A DNA stretch of 64,000 bases, from NCBI RefSeq assembly GCF_012489685.1, contig NC_080045.1, positions 10,999,648-11,063,647 of the forward strand. The letters run 5' to 3'. Source of the stretch: Lotus japonicus. Its lineage: Eukaryota > Streptophyta > Magnoliopsida > Fabales > Fabaceae. Made by a program: the position numbers and the translations under genes. The notes under the pieces were generated by a model, which did not search any database, was not told the origin of the DNA, and saw nothing but the letters and a program-made list of their open reading frames with translations. Below are positions 33,584 to 44,050 of the stretch, one piece after another; positions within the stretch are counted from its first letter, which is position 1, and each line of letters starts with the position of its first letter.

Positions 33584-34398
33584 AGTGTTTCCCTCCAAAA
33601 TAAACATAATGGCAAATTAGTCCCTAGTAGGTGTCACATTGTGGTTGGACCTTAAGTTGGCAAAATAGTCCTTGCTGTAAGACCCAGGATTTTAGAATTA
33701 AATAAATAATTAATTTCCAACTCACGCATAGGATTTTGTGTCAGCGTGGGGGGAACCTGACTTTCGTTTAATGTTTGGATTTATATTATGAAGAAGAAAG
33801 TTCAGGAAAAGGCTAAGGATTGTATCAAGGTCGATAAAAGTTATAGCACGATTAGTATTCGCTTAAACTTAGGACGAAAACGTTAGTAAACGACTAATTT
33901 ACACTTAAAGACACGATGGAAACTAATTCCAAAAATCTTCAGAGAAATGTTAGAACTTCTCTAAATCCTTCCATAACAAGCGTTTCGATACGAAACCCTG
34001 GAATTTACGAACACTCATTTCCGATACCGGGAGGTTTGCCGAAACTGAATCCCTGGTTTTTCTAGAGCTATTAAATTAACCAACGATGAAGACTTTTTCT
34101 ATTCGGAGCTTCAAACGAATATTCCACACGCGTGCGCCCACTCTAATCGACGTTCCAAATCTTTCTTCAGAAGGAAGTTTCTGCATCCGAGGTCAAAATC
34201 AAAAAGTGTATAAAGTGCATAAAGTGCATTTTAAGCCGGTAAACATTAAAAAACAAGCCTCGAAAACCAAAAATCATACTGATATTTCTTTGAAGAATTA
34301 GAAGATTCAGCAGGAAGAATATCGTGTCTAAAATACGTTGGAATCAGTAGGAAAAATCGGTATCGCGAAATAATCATTTTCTCACGTTTTCAATTTCC

Positions 34399-34406
34399 TA
34401 TAAATA
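34399..34406 (+). promoter_or_regulatory. TATA box of the solo LTR
   Basis: CCTATAAATAGG in the U3-like third of the LTR. It would drive transcription towards the MULE transposase gene 2.6-3 kb downstream. Confidence 0.55.
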
Positions 34407-35740
34407 GGACTTCAAAAAATGAAAAAAATCAAAAAAAAATCACACAACACACACACGGCCGTGAGCTTCTTGGAGGAAAAGGAGGAGATTTGATTTTTTC
34501 CAATTCTTGACCGATCGTCGTTCTGTTCGTTGCTACGCGTAGGCCTCGAGGTACTGATGTTATTTCTTTCTTCTGATCTTAAATTCCGTCGCTTTTTGTT
34601 ATGTCTTTCTGTGCTCCAAGTTTTGAGCTTTTTGTAAAACTGTCCAAATAGGTTGATTTTAGTGTCTAAATATATTCTCTTCGTACCCAAGAGTACTTCT
34701 AGCGGATTACATTTTGCCGAATGTCGCCGAAATGTTGCCGGAATTCATTTCTGTAGGAAATACCCATTTTTGGCTAAAGTTCCGTCCTTTGGGCTTAAAA
34801 CTCTCGACTGAACTTAGCGTTAGTAGGATTAGTCGTCATAATCGTCGTTGGTGTCGACCCCATCTAATTTGTTTTTCGAAATTCTGATTTTGAGTTTCCG
34901 AGCTAAAAATATTGACCAAAATACCCCTGCGACAGTTTTCGATTCGATAATTTTTCTGAGAGTTTCCCTGGCCTAGATATCGCCTAAGAATACCTAGGAA
35001 TCGATTTAGATCGAAGAAAAAGTTCGGAAACCCTATTTTACATAGTGGCCGAAACCTATTGCTTAGGGTACCGTGTCCAAAAATAATTTTTGGGTCTCTA
35101 TGACCTGAACCATTGCGTAGCTCTTTCGATCGTTGAAATTTTGGCGTTGGTTTCGTGTCATTCCGAGTTCTGTAGCTCGAGTTATGCTCGTTTTAGCGAA
35201 CGAAGTTCCGTTGTCAATTTGTGCCTAAATAGGAACTCTGAAGTTTTAGAGGCTTTCTTTACGATTTCGATTAGTGTTAGTAGATCGTGTTGCTCCTAGT
35301 GAAGCTTGTGTTGATGATTGTGTTTCCTTGTTCTAGGTTCACAACTTCCATGCCCAACTTCTACTCACGAAGGTAAGGGTAACTCAGTTTTAGAGCGTCA
35401 TTTGAGTCTTGCATGCTTTTATCGTAAGGGTAACTCAGTTTTAGAGTGTCTTTGAGTCTTGCCTGCTTTTATCGCACTGCATGCGTTTGAGATGAAGATG
35501 TTTATATTGATTGGCATTGGATTATGATTATTTATGCTTGCAATGTTGTATGCTTGCTTATGTTGACTGTTTCTGAGACTTGTGCCAAATGTTTTCTGAA
35601 GGCTTCGGCCAAGTAAACTTATTGAGACGTGTGTCTCCGTTTTCTGAGAGGCTTCGGCCTTTTACTGGTTTCCGTCATTACTGCTTTCAAGTGGATAAGA
35701 CATGATTATTGTTGATTGATTTTGGCATAAAGGGCTGAAC

Positions 35741-36075
35741 TAAGTGGCATTCAGTGGTTGTCGTTCCACATGTATGTCCCGTCCTTCGTGGCGTTATTAA
35801 GTGGCATTCAGTGGTTGTCGTTCCACATGTCTGTCCCGTCCTTCGTGGCGTTATTAAGTGGCAGTGGAGTGGATATTTTCACAGGACTGTCCCGTCTTTC
35901 ATGGGCGTTATTAAGTGGCATTCAGGGGAGTTCGGTTCTCCGTCTGTCCCGTCTTTCATGGGCGTTATTAAGTGGCATTCAGGGGAGTTCGGTTCTCCGT
36001 CTGTCCCGTCTTTTATGGGCGCTATTTGGTGATAGTTCAGGGGAGTCCGTTTCCCGCTCTGTCCCGTCTTGAGAG
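35741..36075 (+). repeat. 57-bp tandem repeat inside the solo LTR
   Basis: Units start with taagtggca at 35741, 35798, 35855, 35912 and 35969, exactly 57 bp apart. A sixth, diverged unit runs to about 36075. Each unit contains tgtcccgtc.ttc.tgg. As 57 is 19 codons, reading frames stay open across the array on both strands, but these are not genes. Confidence 0.92.
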
Positions 36076-37047
36076 ACACTATTGATCGATCCATTTTGGT
36101 AGCAGCATATAGTTGCATTATAGGGAACTAACACCTGACCCTATGTTGTTGGATTTTGGTTATTGGTTTATTGGTATTATATTGTTGAGGTTTTTGATAT
36201 CTGAATTGATATTATACTGTTGAAGTTTTTGATATCTAATTTGATGTTATATGTTAAGTTGTTGATATATGAGTTTAGTTATGTTGCTAGTTTATTTACC
36301 ATGCTAGGAAATTAAATTCGAATAACATGATTTTCCCTTTTGTACATGGTAGTTGCATGGAGTTAATCCTTTCTATTTGCTACTTGTTGTTTGGGCGCTT
36401 AACGCTATTGGGCGATGGTGAGCCTTCCGCTGAAGCTTAGCCGTTCAAGTTGGAGACCGTGACCGTGGACGGTCGTGTAAAGGTGGATGAAGCAGTTGCT
36501 TCTTCCTTTTGGTGGACTATGTCTGAGTTTCTTTCCCCATCTGAAAACTCTGTTGTTTAAACTTTATCTCCGCCACTGTTCCAGTGAGCGTACTTATTTT
36601 GGAAACCTGCTTACGATATTGTATGACACTATTATTATATGTCGGGAACGGGTTGTTGAATAAAGTCTATGTTATGTATTCAATTATGTTCAGTTGTTTC
36701 GAAAAGGAAAAAAAATATATTGTGTTTTCTTAGGATTACGAAATAGTCCTTAGATTTTGTTAGGTAACTAATGTGACTCCTCAGTTGAGAAATTGGGGTG
36801 TTACACTTGCCACCTTCTTCATACCCAGTTAACGTAAGCCTCCTAAACCCAAACCTTTCATCTTCAACCCTCTGACAAGCAAGAAGAGACGAAGGCAGAG
36901 GAGAGTTGAAGAGCGTTGAAGTGCGTTGAAGGTTGAAGAGAGGCGAAGGCAGAGGACAGAGGAGCGTTGAAGGTGTTCGGTCACCAGCGTAGAAGAAGGA
37001 TACAAGAGACGCTGCTCTTTTTGGGGTTTCAGTCTCACCGAGGCAAA

Positions 37048-37376
37048 GGTACAATCTTTCCCTATTTTTGTTCATGAAAAACCCTAAAATTGCTCTCCAA
37101 CATGCTTATAAGCTTAAGATGACCGTGATTTTGCTCTATAATTTACATGTTCATCGTTTAAATGTTTCAAGGTTTGTCATTGTGGGTTAATACAATCGGG
37201 GGATTGTAATCGCTGATGAGGGTTTAGGTTTCTAAATTTACATGTTTATCGTTTAACTGATTCAAGATTAAGATTGTTTGTGTATGTTGAAAATGGTGAC
37301 ATTGTAATCGCTTATGAGGGTTTCTATTTTTGTGACACTATCGTTGATTGAACCCCTTTGTTTGTGTTGCATGTAG
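37048..37376 (+). other. Probable leader intron of the MULE transposase gene
   Basis: Donor gaggcaaag|gtacaatc (about 37048) and acceptor tgttgcatgtag|atggac (37376/37377), T-rich between. The leader exon upstream (about 36810-37047) has gttgaag/gaaggc repeats. Predicted from splice signals and the start of the transposase homology. Confidence 0.5.
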
Positions 37377-40300
37377 ATGGACAAAAACATCACTCTGATT
37401 TTGCATCATGGGGGGAAGCGATGATAGAGCATCATTTCATTATTATGGTGGAGAGATGTGTGTTTGGGACCAGATTGTGGGTGATACGCTGAACATATTT
37501 GGCATAGTCAATTTTGCAAAAGAACATGGTTATGAGAAGTTTGAGGAGATTTGGTGGAAGAAACCACTCAGTGGAGGAACATTTGAAATGAGGCAACTAT
37601 TGCGAGATGCAGATATAGTGGATATGAGCTTAGCTTCCAACCTAAGCAATAATGAGATTGATATTTACTATGACCATCCAGTTGAAGAACCACTTACCAT
37701 ACCACCAATTCAAGAAGCTGAAATTCCAAAAGCTGAAATTCCAGAAGTTGAAGAACCAGAAGTTGAAGAACCAAAAGTTGAATTTCCAGAAGTTGAAGAA
37801 CCAGAATTTGAATTTCCAGAAGTTCAAGAACCAGAAGTTGAATTTCCATAAGTTCAAGAACCATAAGTGGAACACAATACTGTTGGTACTGATGGTGATA
37901 ATGAACAAACTGATGATGAGGTGAGGAAAGACAAGAGAGTGAGAATGGAGAAGAATAGGAAGGGCAAGAGAAAGATAACTGAGGTTAACTTGGATGGAGA
38001 CAGTGGAAATGAGTCAGATGGATCTGATTATTTGTATGAACCTAGCCAAGTTGAGTTGCAGGAGTGGTCTGTAAGTGAAGGGAGTGCAAATTATCATAGT
38101 GAGGACTTAAATAGCCCTGTAAGCTCTGATGGTGAAGAAAATTCTAGGAAGAGAGGACCTTTCCCCCAGTTTAATGAAGCTTCTACTTTTGGGAATGTTC
38201 ACTTAGAACTGGGCATGGAGTTTTCTAACCTGGAGACTTTTAAAAATGCTGTGAAGGACTACACTATTGAGAAGGGTATGCCTATCAGGTGGGAGAAGAA
38301 TGACAAAATCAGAGTGGTGGGAAGATGCAGAGCACCAAAGTGCCCTTGGAAAATATTTTGTGGATGGAGCAAAGCACTAAGGAGTTACCAAATTAAGATC
38401 TTCCATGAAGAACATAGTTGTGGCAGGTCATTCAGGAATTGTCAAGCTAACACAAAATGGGCATCAAAGAAGCTTGAAGCAAAACTGAGGATTCAACCAA
38501 ACTTGACACATTCTGAGGCTTTTGACTACATGAAAATGCAGTTTGGAGTACAATTGGATGATTCAAAGATCTTTAGATCAATGAAAAAAGCAAGGAAACT
38601 GGTGGAAGGGAATGAAGCAGAGCAATATGCATTGCTGTGGGACTATTGTGCTGAACTTATTAAGTGCAACCCAGGTTCCACAGTTATAATGAACACAACC
38701 CTAATCACAGATTCAGCACCACAGTTCCACAGGATTTATGTATGCTTTGATGGTTGCAAAAAGGGATTCAAAGCTGGTTGTAGACCTTTGATTGGTCTTG
38801 ATGGATGCTTTCTGAAAGGATACTATGGAGGTCAGCTTTTGAGTGTTGTGGGCCAAGATGCTAACAACCACCTATATGTCATTGCTTATGTTGTTGTTGA
38901 TGTGGAGAATAAAGACAATTGGCTTTGGTTTCTTGAGCTGCTCCAGAAGGACTTGGGAGACCACAATGAGCATAACTGGACTTTCATATCAGACATGCAG
39001 AAGGTAATGTGTTTACTTATTTGATAATGCAATGCATTGTTTAGATTTGATGGACTGAATTGCCTGTTGTAAGAAACATTTAGGACTAAATTGCCAGTAA
39101 GTGATAAACATTGAGGACTGACTTGACCTTAAATGTTTTCGTGTAGGGTCTTATTCCTGCATTACAAGTTGTTATGCCAGGGGTGTCACACAGGTACTGT
39201 GTGATGCATTTGTGGAGGAATTTTGCCAAACAATGGAAGGATAAGGAGTTGAAAGGAGCTGTTTGGGAATGTGCAAGGACAACAACTGTGGTGGAGTTCA
39301 GCAGAAAGATGAATAGGCTGAGAGCAAAGAATGCTCAAGCATGGGCATATTTGAATGAAACTGCTAAGACTGACAACATTTGCAACAATGCTTGTGAATC
39401 TTTCAATGCAAAGATCCTGAAATATAGGGGGAAGCCAATAATTACTATGCTAGAGGAGATCAGATGCTATGTGATGAGAACCATAGCAAATAACAAGATG
39501 AAGTTGATGGTCTATCAGGGCTTTCTACCACCAGTGCAGAAAAGTAGGTTGGAGAAAGAGAAAGAGGCGGCCCAAAAATGGACTGCTACATGGTCAGGAC
39601 AAGAGTCCAGGTTTGAGGTGACATGTTGGGGCCAAAGAGTGGCTGTTGATTTAGCAGCTGGAACTTGCACATGCAGGTGGTGGCAGCTGAATGGCATTCC
39701 TTGCTTCCATGCATGTGCTGCAATTGGATGGAAGCATGAAAGGCCTGAGAATTATGTTCATGCATGGTTGACAATGGGTGCATATAGGAGCACATATGAG
39801 TTTGCTATTCAGCCCACAAGAAGCCAACATTATTGGGAGCCAACTCCTTATGAGAAACCTATTCCACCAAACATGAAGAAGAAAGCAGGGAGACCTAAAA
39901 AGAACAGGAGGAGAGATGGCACTAAGGAACAAGTTGTTGGAAGGGCTAGGAGAGATGTCGTTGAGTCACAACTTGCTGGAAGGGTGAGGAGATCATATCC
40001 TGTGATGACTTGCTCAAGGTGTAGACTTGAGGGTCACAACATAAGAAGTTGTCACCAACAAGGATGTCGAATAAGACCCAATAATTGGGTACCACCACCA
40101 CCAGAGGATGAAACTGAAAATGTTGAACAAATTGAGATTAATGTCTCTCAAACTGCACCAACAGAAGATATCCCACAATCCCAACCTACACATGTAATTT
40201 GATCACTCAATCTCAAATGTGCATTTTTATTTCTTAATTCCACCTCTATTGGACCTAAGAGACCTAATTGCAGGGCCCTACTGGAAGCCAAACTCCACTA

Positions 40301-41066
40301 GCTACTGCTGCTGCTGCTTCTTCTCCAAGGGTTGTTTATAGAGCTTCATCCCCCACAATCACAACTCCACAGGTAATTCTATCACACAATCTCAAATTGT
40401 CATTTGTTAATACACTCTCTATTGGACCTAATAGACTTAATTGCAGGGCCCTCCACCACTGCAACCAAGGGTTGCTTATAGGGCTCCAATTGCTGCTACT
40501 GCTGCTCCAAGGCAACCTCCACCACTGCAACCAAGGGTTGCTTATAGGGCTCCAATTGCTGTTGCTGCTGCTCCAAGGCAACCTCCACCACTGCAACCCC
40601 TCCACCACTGCAACCAAGGGTTGCTAATAGGGCTCCAATTGCTGTTGTTGCTGCTCCAAGGCAACATCCACCACTGCAACCAAGGGATGCTCATAGGGCT
40701 CCAATTGCTTCTGCTGCAGGCTTTGGAGGACCACCACTAGCGCCTGCTGCTGCTGCTTCTTCTTCAACACAAGCTCCACCTCTGCAACCAAGGGTTGTCT
40801 ACAGCCTAACACCTTCTGTTGCTGCTGCTATAATGAATCAAAGAGGGGCTCCACATGCTACTGCTGCTTATAAAGCCCCCCCTGTGAGAGGAAAAATTTT
40901 CAGGCCTCCCCGTCAAAGGGTTGAACCTGCCAACACTACACATCCCCCACAATCCCAAGGGAGAAGATCCCCACCACCAGGTCCTGCTACACATGAATTT
41001 CCTGAAGGACCTATGGTATTCATGCCAACACCTTCAATCCAGCCAAGGCCTCCACAGAATCCATGA
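37377..41066 (+). pseudogene. MULE transposase (mudrA type), multiply disabled
   Basis: Inferred exons 37377-39003, 39147-40193, 40274-40372 and 40447-41066 have GT-AG borders. Domains in order: a PB1-like N-terminus (from MDKNITLILHHGG); an acidic E-V-E-E-P repeat linker (about 37720-37860); the MuDR DNA-binding region with CRAPKCPW and HSCGRSF; the MULE catalytic core (IGLDGCFLKG, then SDMQK|GLIPAL across the first intron, and the NNACESFN region); the SWIM zinc finger (CTCRWWQLNGIPCFH); a basic AT-hook-like GRPKKNRRR; and a CCHC knuckle (CSRCRLEGHNIRSC). A Pro/Ala-rich tail follows. Damage: a one-base shift at a G6 run (37409-37414), TAA stops at 37849-37851 and 37864-37866, a likely small in-frame loss before NNACESFN, and a 17-bp duplication shifting the tail frame (40582-40615). 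Confidence 0.9.
40447..40830 (+). repeat. Coding minisatellite in the transposase tail
   Basis: About 66-bp units encoding variants of PPPLQPRVAYRAPIA..AAPRQ are repeated three to four times, with caagggttgcttatagggctcc as constant text. A 17-bp tandem duplication (40582-40598 and 40599-40615) shifts the frame in the middle of the array. The intron borders before exons 3 and 4 (taattgcag|ggccct) are also duplicated. Confidence 0.8.
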
Positions 41067-41596
41067 GGTTGCTGTCTACATTTTGGTGTCCCTAACTTAA
41101 GAATGATGTTGATGAGACTATAATTTTTTGGAAGGAATATTAGGCCAAATATATTATGGACCACTTGTGCACTTTTGTGTTTTTTTATGCTATATTAGGG
41201 TATTTTAATTAATGACTTGTGTATGGACCAAATCTGTGCTCATTTGATGCCAGATTGTGGTTTTGTTATGCACTTTTGAAATTATTATGGATACATTATG
41301 CTATTGTGCTATTGTGCTCACTTTATGGATACATTATGCACTTTATGTATGGACCACTTTTAGGCTCTTTTAATGCCTTATTGTGATCACTTATCTTTAT
41401 TATCTATGAAAAGCATGGTTATTTTTATTATTTATTAGTCCTGTAACTAAACAAGGTTGTCACAATGGTATGAAATCTAATGAAAAGCATGGAAATTTCA
41501 TTCATGAAATCTTCATAAGATTACATTCTTCAGTACACTACACCAAACATAAAACATGAAACATACCCTCCCCCTTCCTCACTCATACTATATGTC
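41067..41596. other. Spacer between the two convergent MULE genes
   Basis: AT-rich 3' regions of both genes. Repeated phrases (ttatggatacattatgc, tggacca) occur at 41145-41360. No gene. Confidence 0.6.
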
Positions 41597-42215
41597 CTAC
41601 TTCACAATGACAACAATGATCAACACAATCAACAGAAGTATGACAACCAAAACCATTCCTATGCCATAATATTTCTGAAGCTTGACATGTTCACTCAGAA
41701 TTTCATTTGTCTTCAACATAACTTCCCTCACCAGCCTCAATTCTTCAATCACTTCTTCACTTGTCTTCAACATAACTTCCCTGACCTACACCAACTCTTG
41801 CCTCATACCAGAATCCTCATGCACTTGTAGTTCATCTTCCTTTTTGTTACCGAGTACATTGACCCTTCCATCTTGTGCTATTTCCTCTTCCACTTCATCA
41901 ACCCACCGAAAGAAATTGCAATTGAATTCATGGTACTGCAAATGAACAAGACAACAAAAATTACATTCACAACAGACAGAGCTCATGATTACGAATTCAT
42001 GGTAGTGAAGTAGTTACCCTAGGTAGATAACAAGCATAAAAAGGTCTTTCTGGGTTCGCATCAGTTCTAGAAACCCTCAACGCAGCCCTTTCACCGCATT
42101 TACAGTAGAGGACTCCATCAACAATGGAGTGCGAGGTACCATTTGAATCCTTGCTCCCCTTCGTGCTCCCCTTCGTTTCTGCAGTACATTTGGACTTTTG
42201 AGACATTGTTTGCAA
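41597..42215 (-). pseudogene. GRF zinc-finger, C-terminal membrane protein gene carried by the MULE
   Basis: Exon 1 is 42215-42018 and exon 2 starts at 41935, joined by an 82-bp GT-AG intron (42017-41936), phase 0. The joined frame has a GRF-type zinc finger: CKCGERAALRVSRTDANPER, then FYAC, then CNFFRWVDE just after the intron. GRF fingers bind single-stranded or structured nucleic acid. A TAG at 41788-41786 interrupts the frame. The same frame continues to 41597 with two related helical segments (LVREVMLKT type) and ends in a strongly hydrophobic span near the C-terminus (YYGIGMVLVVILLLIVLIIV). This finger, coiled coil and membrane-anchor layout is known in plant GRF proteins. It lies inside the MULE, starts 170 bp from the right TIR and converges on the transposase gene. 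Confidence 0.8.
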
Positions 42216-42384
42216 GTTGCGAGTTGAATGAGAGAATAAATTTGAGGATTGGAAGAACCAAAGAGGTGGGATTGAAGGTTTTCGAATTTGGGGATTTTTG
42301 GGTTTGTTCTAGGGTTCTAATTCTTGTTCTTCTTTTATAAGGAAGAAAGGGACTAAATTGATGTTTCAATGTTCCCCCCAACGG

Positions 42385-42583
42385 TCAGATCCACGTGGAA
42401 TGTCCATGAGAGCACTTAACGTGCCAAATCATCATCTCTGTTAACGTTCATTAACGGGAGCTGAGGTAGGGACCAACGTGGCCGACGTTTTCAAACTTCA
42501 GGGACGACGGGGGCCATTTTGGAAGAATAGGGACGAATTTGCCCGACTGGTGTAACCTTAGGGACCAAAGTGACCATTCACCC
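42385..42583 (-). repeat. Right TIR of the MULE
   Basis: Pairs with 33385-33583. It lies just upstream of the GRF gene and is the natural place for that gene's promoter. Confidence 0.93.
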
Positions 42584-42611
42584 AATTGAGTTATGGTAAC
42601 ATTAAACAGTA

Positions 42612-42870
42612 CTCCCTCCGTTCCTAAATAACTGATATTATTTCTAGCTAAATTTTGTTCCTAATTATCTGCCTCTTTACAAAGTTCAAGAGAGCATTAA
42701 TTATATTCATTTATTGGTGGTAGAAAAGTTGAAAAGTTAGAATTAATATGAGAGATAAAGGGTATAGTAGGAAGTTAGATTGTAATTTTAATAAAACAAG
42801 AACATTAATTGTTATTTCTTAATACTTGTGCAATAACCTTAAAGTGTCAATTATTTAGAAAAGGAGGAAG
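42612..42870. mobile_element. Stowaway MITE
   Basis: Begins CTCCCTCCGTTCCTAAATAA and ends with the inverted counterpart (ttatttagaaaaggaggaag), flanked by TA (42610-42611, 42871-42872). 259 bp, non-coding. The terminus and TA target are the Tc1/mariner-Stowaway signature. Confidence 0.9.
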
Positions 42871-43023
42871 TAATTCACAAGAAGAGGCCCTACAAATGTT
42901 TTCAGGTTCTATCTCGACTTAGGATAGCAATGGGTCTAGTATATATTGAGTAACCTCTAAAAATACGACAATGGGTCCCGTAAAAACTCGTTAAATGACT
43001 ATACAGTTGGGAATGGGTAAATA

Positions 43024-44042
43024 CAGTGTTATCAGACTCGACCGGACCGGCCGGTTGAACCGGTCCGACCGTGAACCGGTAGCATGGCCGGTTCGAGTCA
43101 CTGATTAGATCGGGCATGCAATCGAACCGTTACGAACCGGAGTGAACCGGCCGGTTTTACGAAAAACCGGTGACTCGGTCGGATTTGAATGAACCGATGA
43201 GTCATTTAATGAGGAAAAGAAGAGGATTTTTTTGAAAGTTGAAAAGAAGAAGATGAAAAGCTTGATTCTTTATCCCCATTCACATCAGATGAGAAGAAAA
43301 AATGAAGAAATTGGATTTTTTTCTCCTCATTCACATCGTTTCTCAGTTCATACGTTTGTAGGAATTATTCTCTCTCTGTACTGTATGTAATGAAGAAGAA
43401 GGAAAAAGTGAGATCTGAATCTGGAACAACAGATCAAGGAAAGAGTTGTAGAGAAACATATTTTTATATCTATTTTTCTGAGATTGTGAAGAGAGAGAGG
43501 GAGATGCATGTTTGCTAAAATGTGGCAGTAATATGTGGAGATTATGCTTTACAGCTATAATGGCCGGTTCAAGTTCAAGTTTTAATTTCATTGAATATAA
43601 TATCACTAACAAACAAATGACAAGTCAAAATTATGTCAACAACACATACTAATTGGGCCAAAGTATACAAAATGAGACTTGGGTCTGTTACCATCTTCAT
43701 TCTATTAGGATTGTTTAAAAAAGAAATCTTGGACCAGCAAAATATACGTAGAAACCAATAATATATAATACAAATATATAATAAAAAATCGTAATACTTT
43801 ATTCATAAATTATAAAAAATATATTTTGTATACTAATAAATTCGATTGTTATTTGGATAAATATTCAATTTTATAGAGTATGAATTTATTCAATAATATT
43901 ATCTTATTATATTATACATTTTGAATATTTTGTAATGTACACCGAGTCAAACGGTTCAACCAGTGACCCAGTGGTTGAACCATTGACTCATTGACCCAGT
44001 GCCTCGACCGAGTCGATCACCGGTCCGAATCTGATAACACTG
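43024..44042. mobile_element. hAT-type non-autonomous element (1019 bp)
   Basis: The ends CAGTGTTATCAGACTCG and CCGAATCTGATAACACTG are inverted repeats, flanked by the perfect 8-bp duplication GGTAAATA (43016-43023, 44043-44050). The left 170 bp is dense in ccggttcgaaccgg-type palindromic phrases and the right 120 bp in cgagtcgatc/ccggt. The AT-rich middle has no transposase. Confidence 0.92.
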
Positions 44043-44050
44043 GGTAAATA

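Larger units (their letters stand above)
33676..36805 (+). mobile_element. Ty3/gypsy solo LTR nested in the MULE
   Basis: A 3130-bp sequence running from TGTAAGACCCAGG to TTGGGGTGTTACA, flanked by the perfect 5-bp duplication CTTGC (33671-33675, 36806-36810). There are no internal gag/pol genes and no second LTR, hence a solo LTR left by LTR-LTR recombination. It contains a TATA box (TATAAATA, 34399-34406), a G/T-rich region around 35340-35480 with a duplicated gtaagggtaactcagttttagag phrase, and a 57-bp tandem array (35741-36075). It lies between the left TIR and the leader of the MULE transposase. Confidence 0.92.
33385..42583 (+). mobile_element. Full-length Mutator-like element (MULE) with two genes and a nested solo LTR
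   Basis: The 199-bp TIRs 33385-33583 and 42385-42583 start GGGTGAATGGTCACTTTGGT and differ at about 6 positions (97% identity). They are flanked by the perfect 10-bp duplication AATTGAGTTA (33375-33384, 42584-42593). Inside are a mudrA-type transposase gene on the plus strand, a GRF zinc-finger gene on the minus strand converging on it, and a gypsy solo LTR (33676-36805). Without the nested insert the element is about 6.06 kb. TSD length, long TIRs and transposase all agree on Mutator. The transposase gene has several disabling changes, so this copy is not autonomous now. Confidence 0.95.

Noticed and set aside
35754..36118. Overlapping open frames of 79-104 codons on both strands
   Set aside because: They arise because the 57-bp LTR repeat is a multiple of three; no start context or family likeness.
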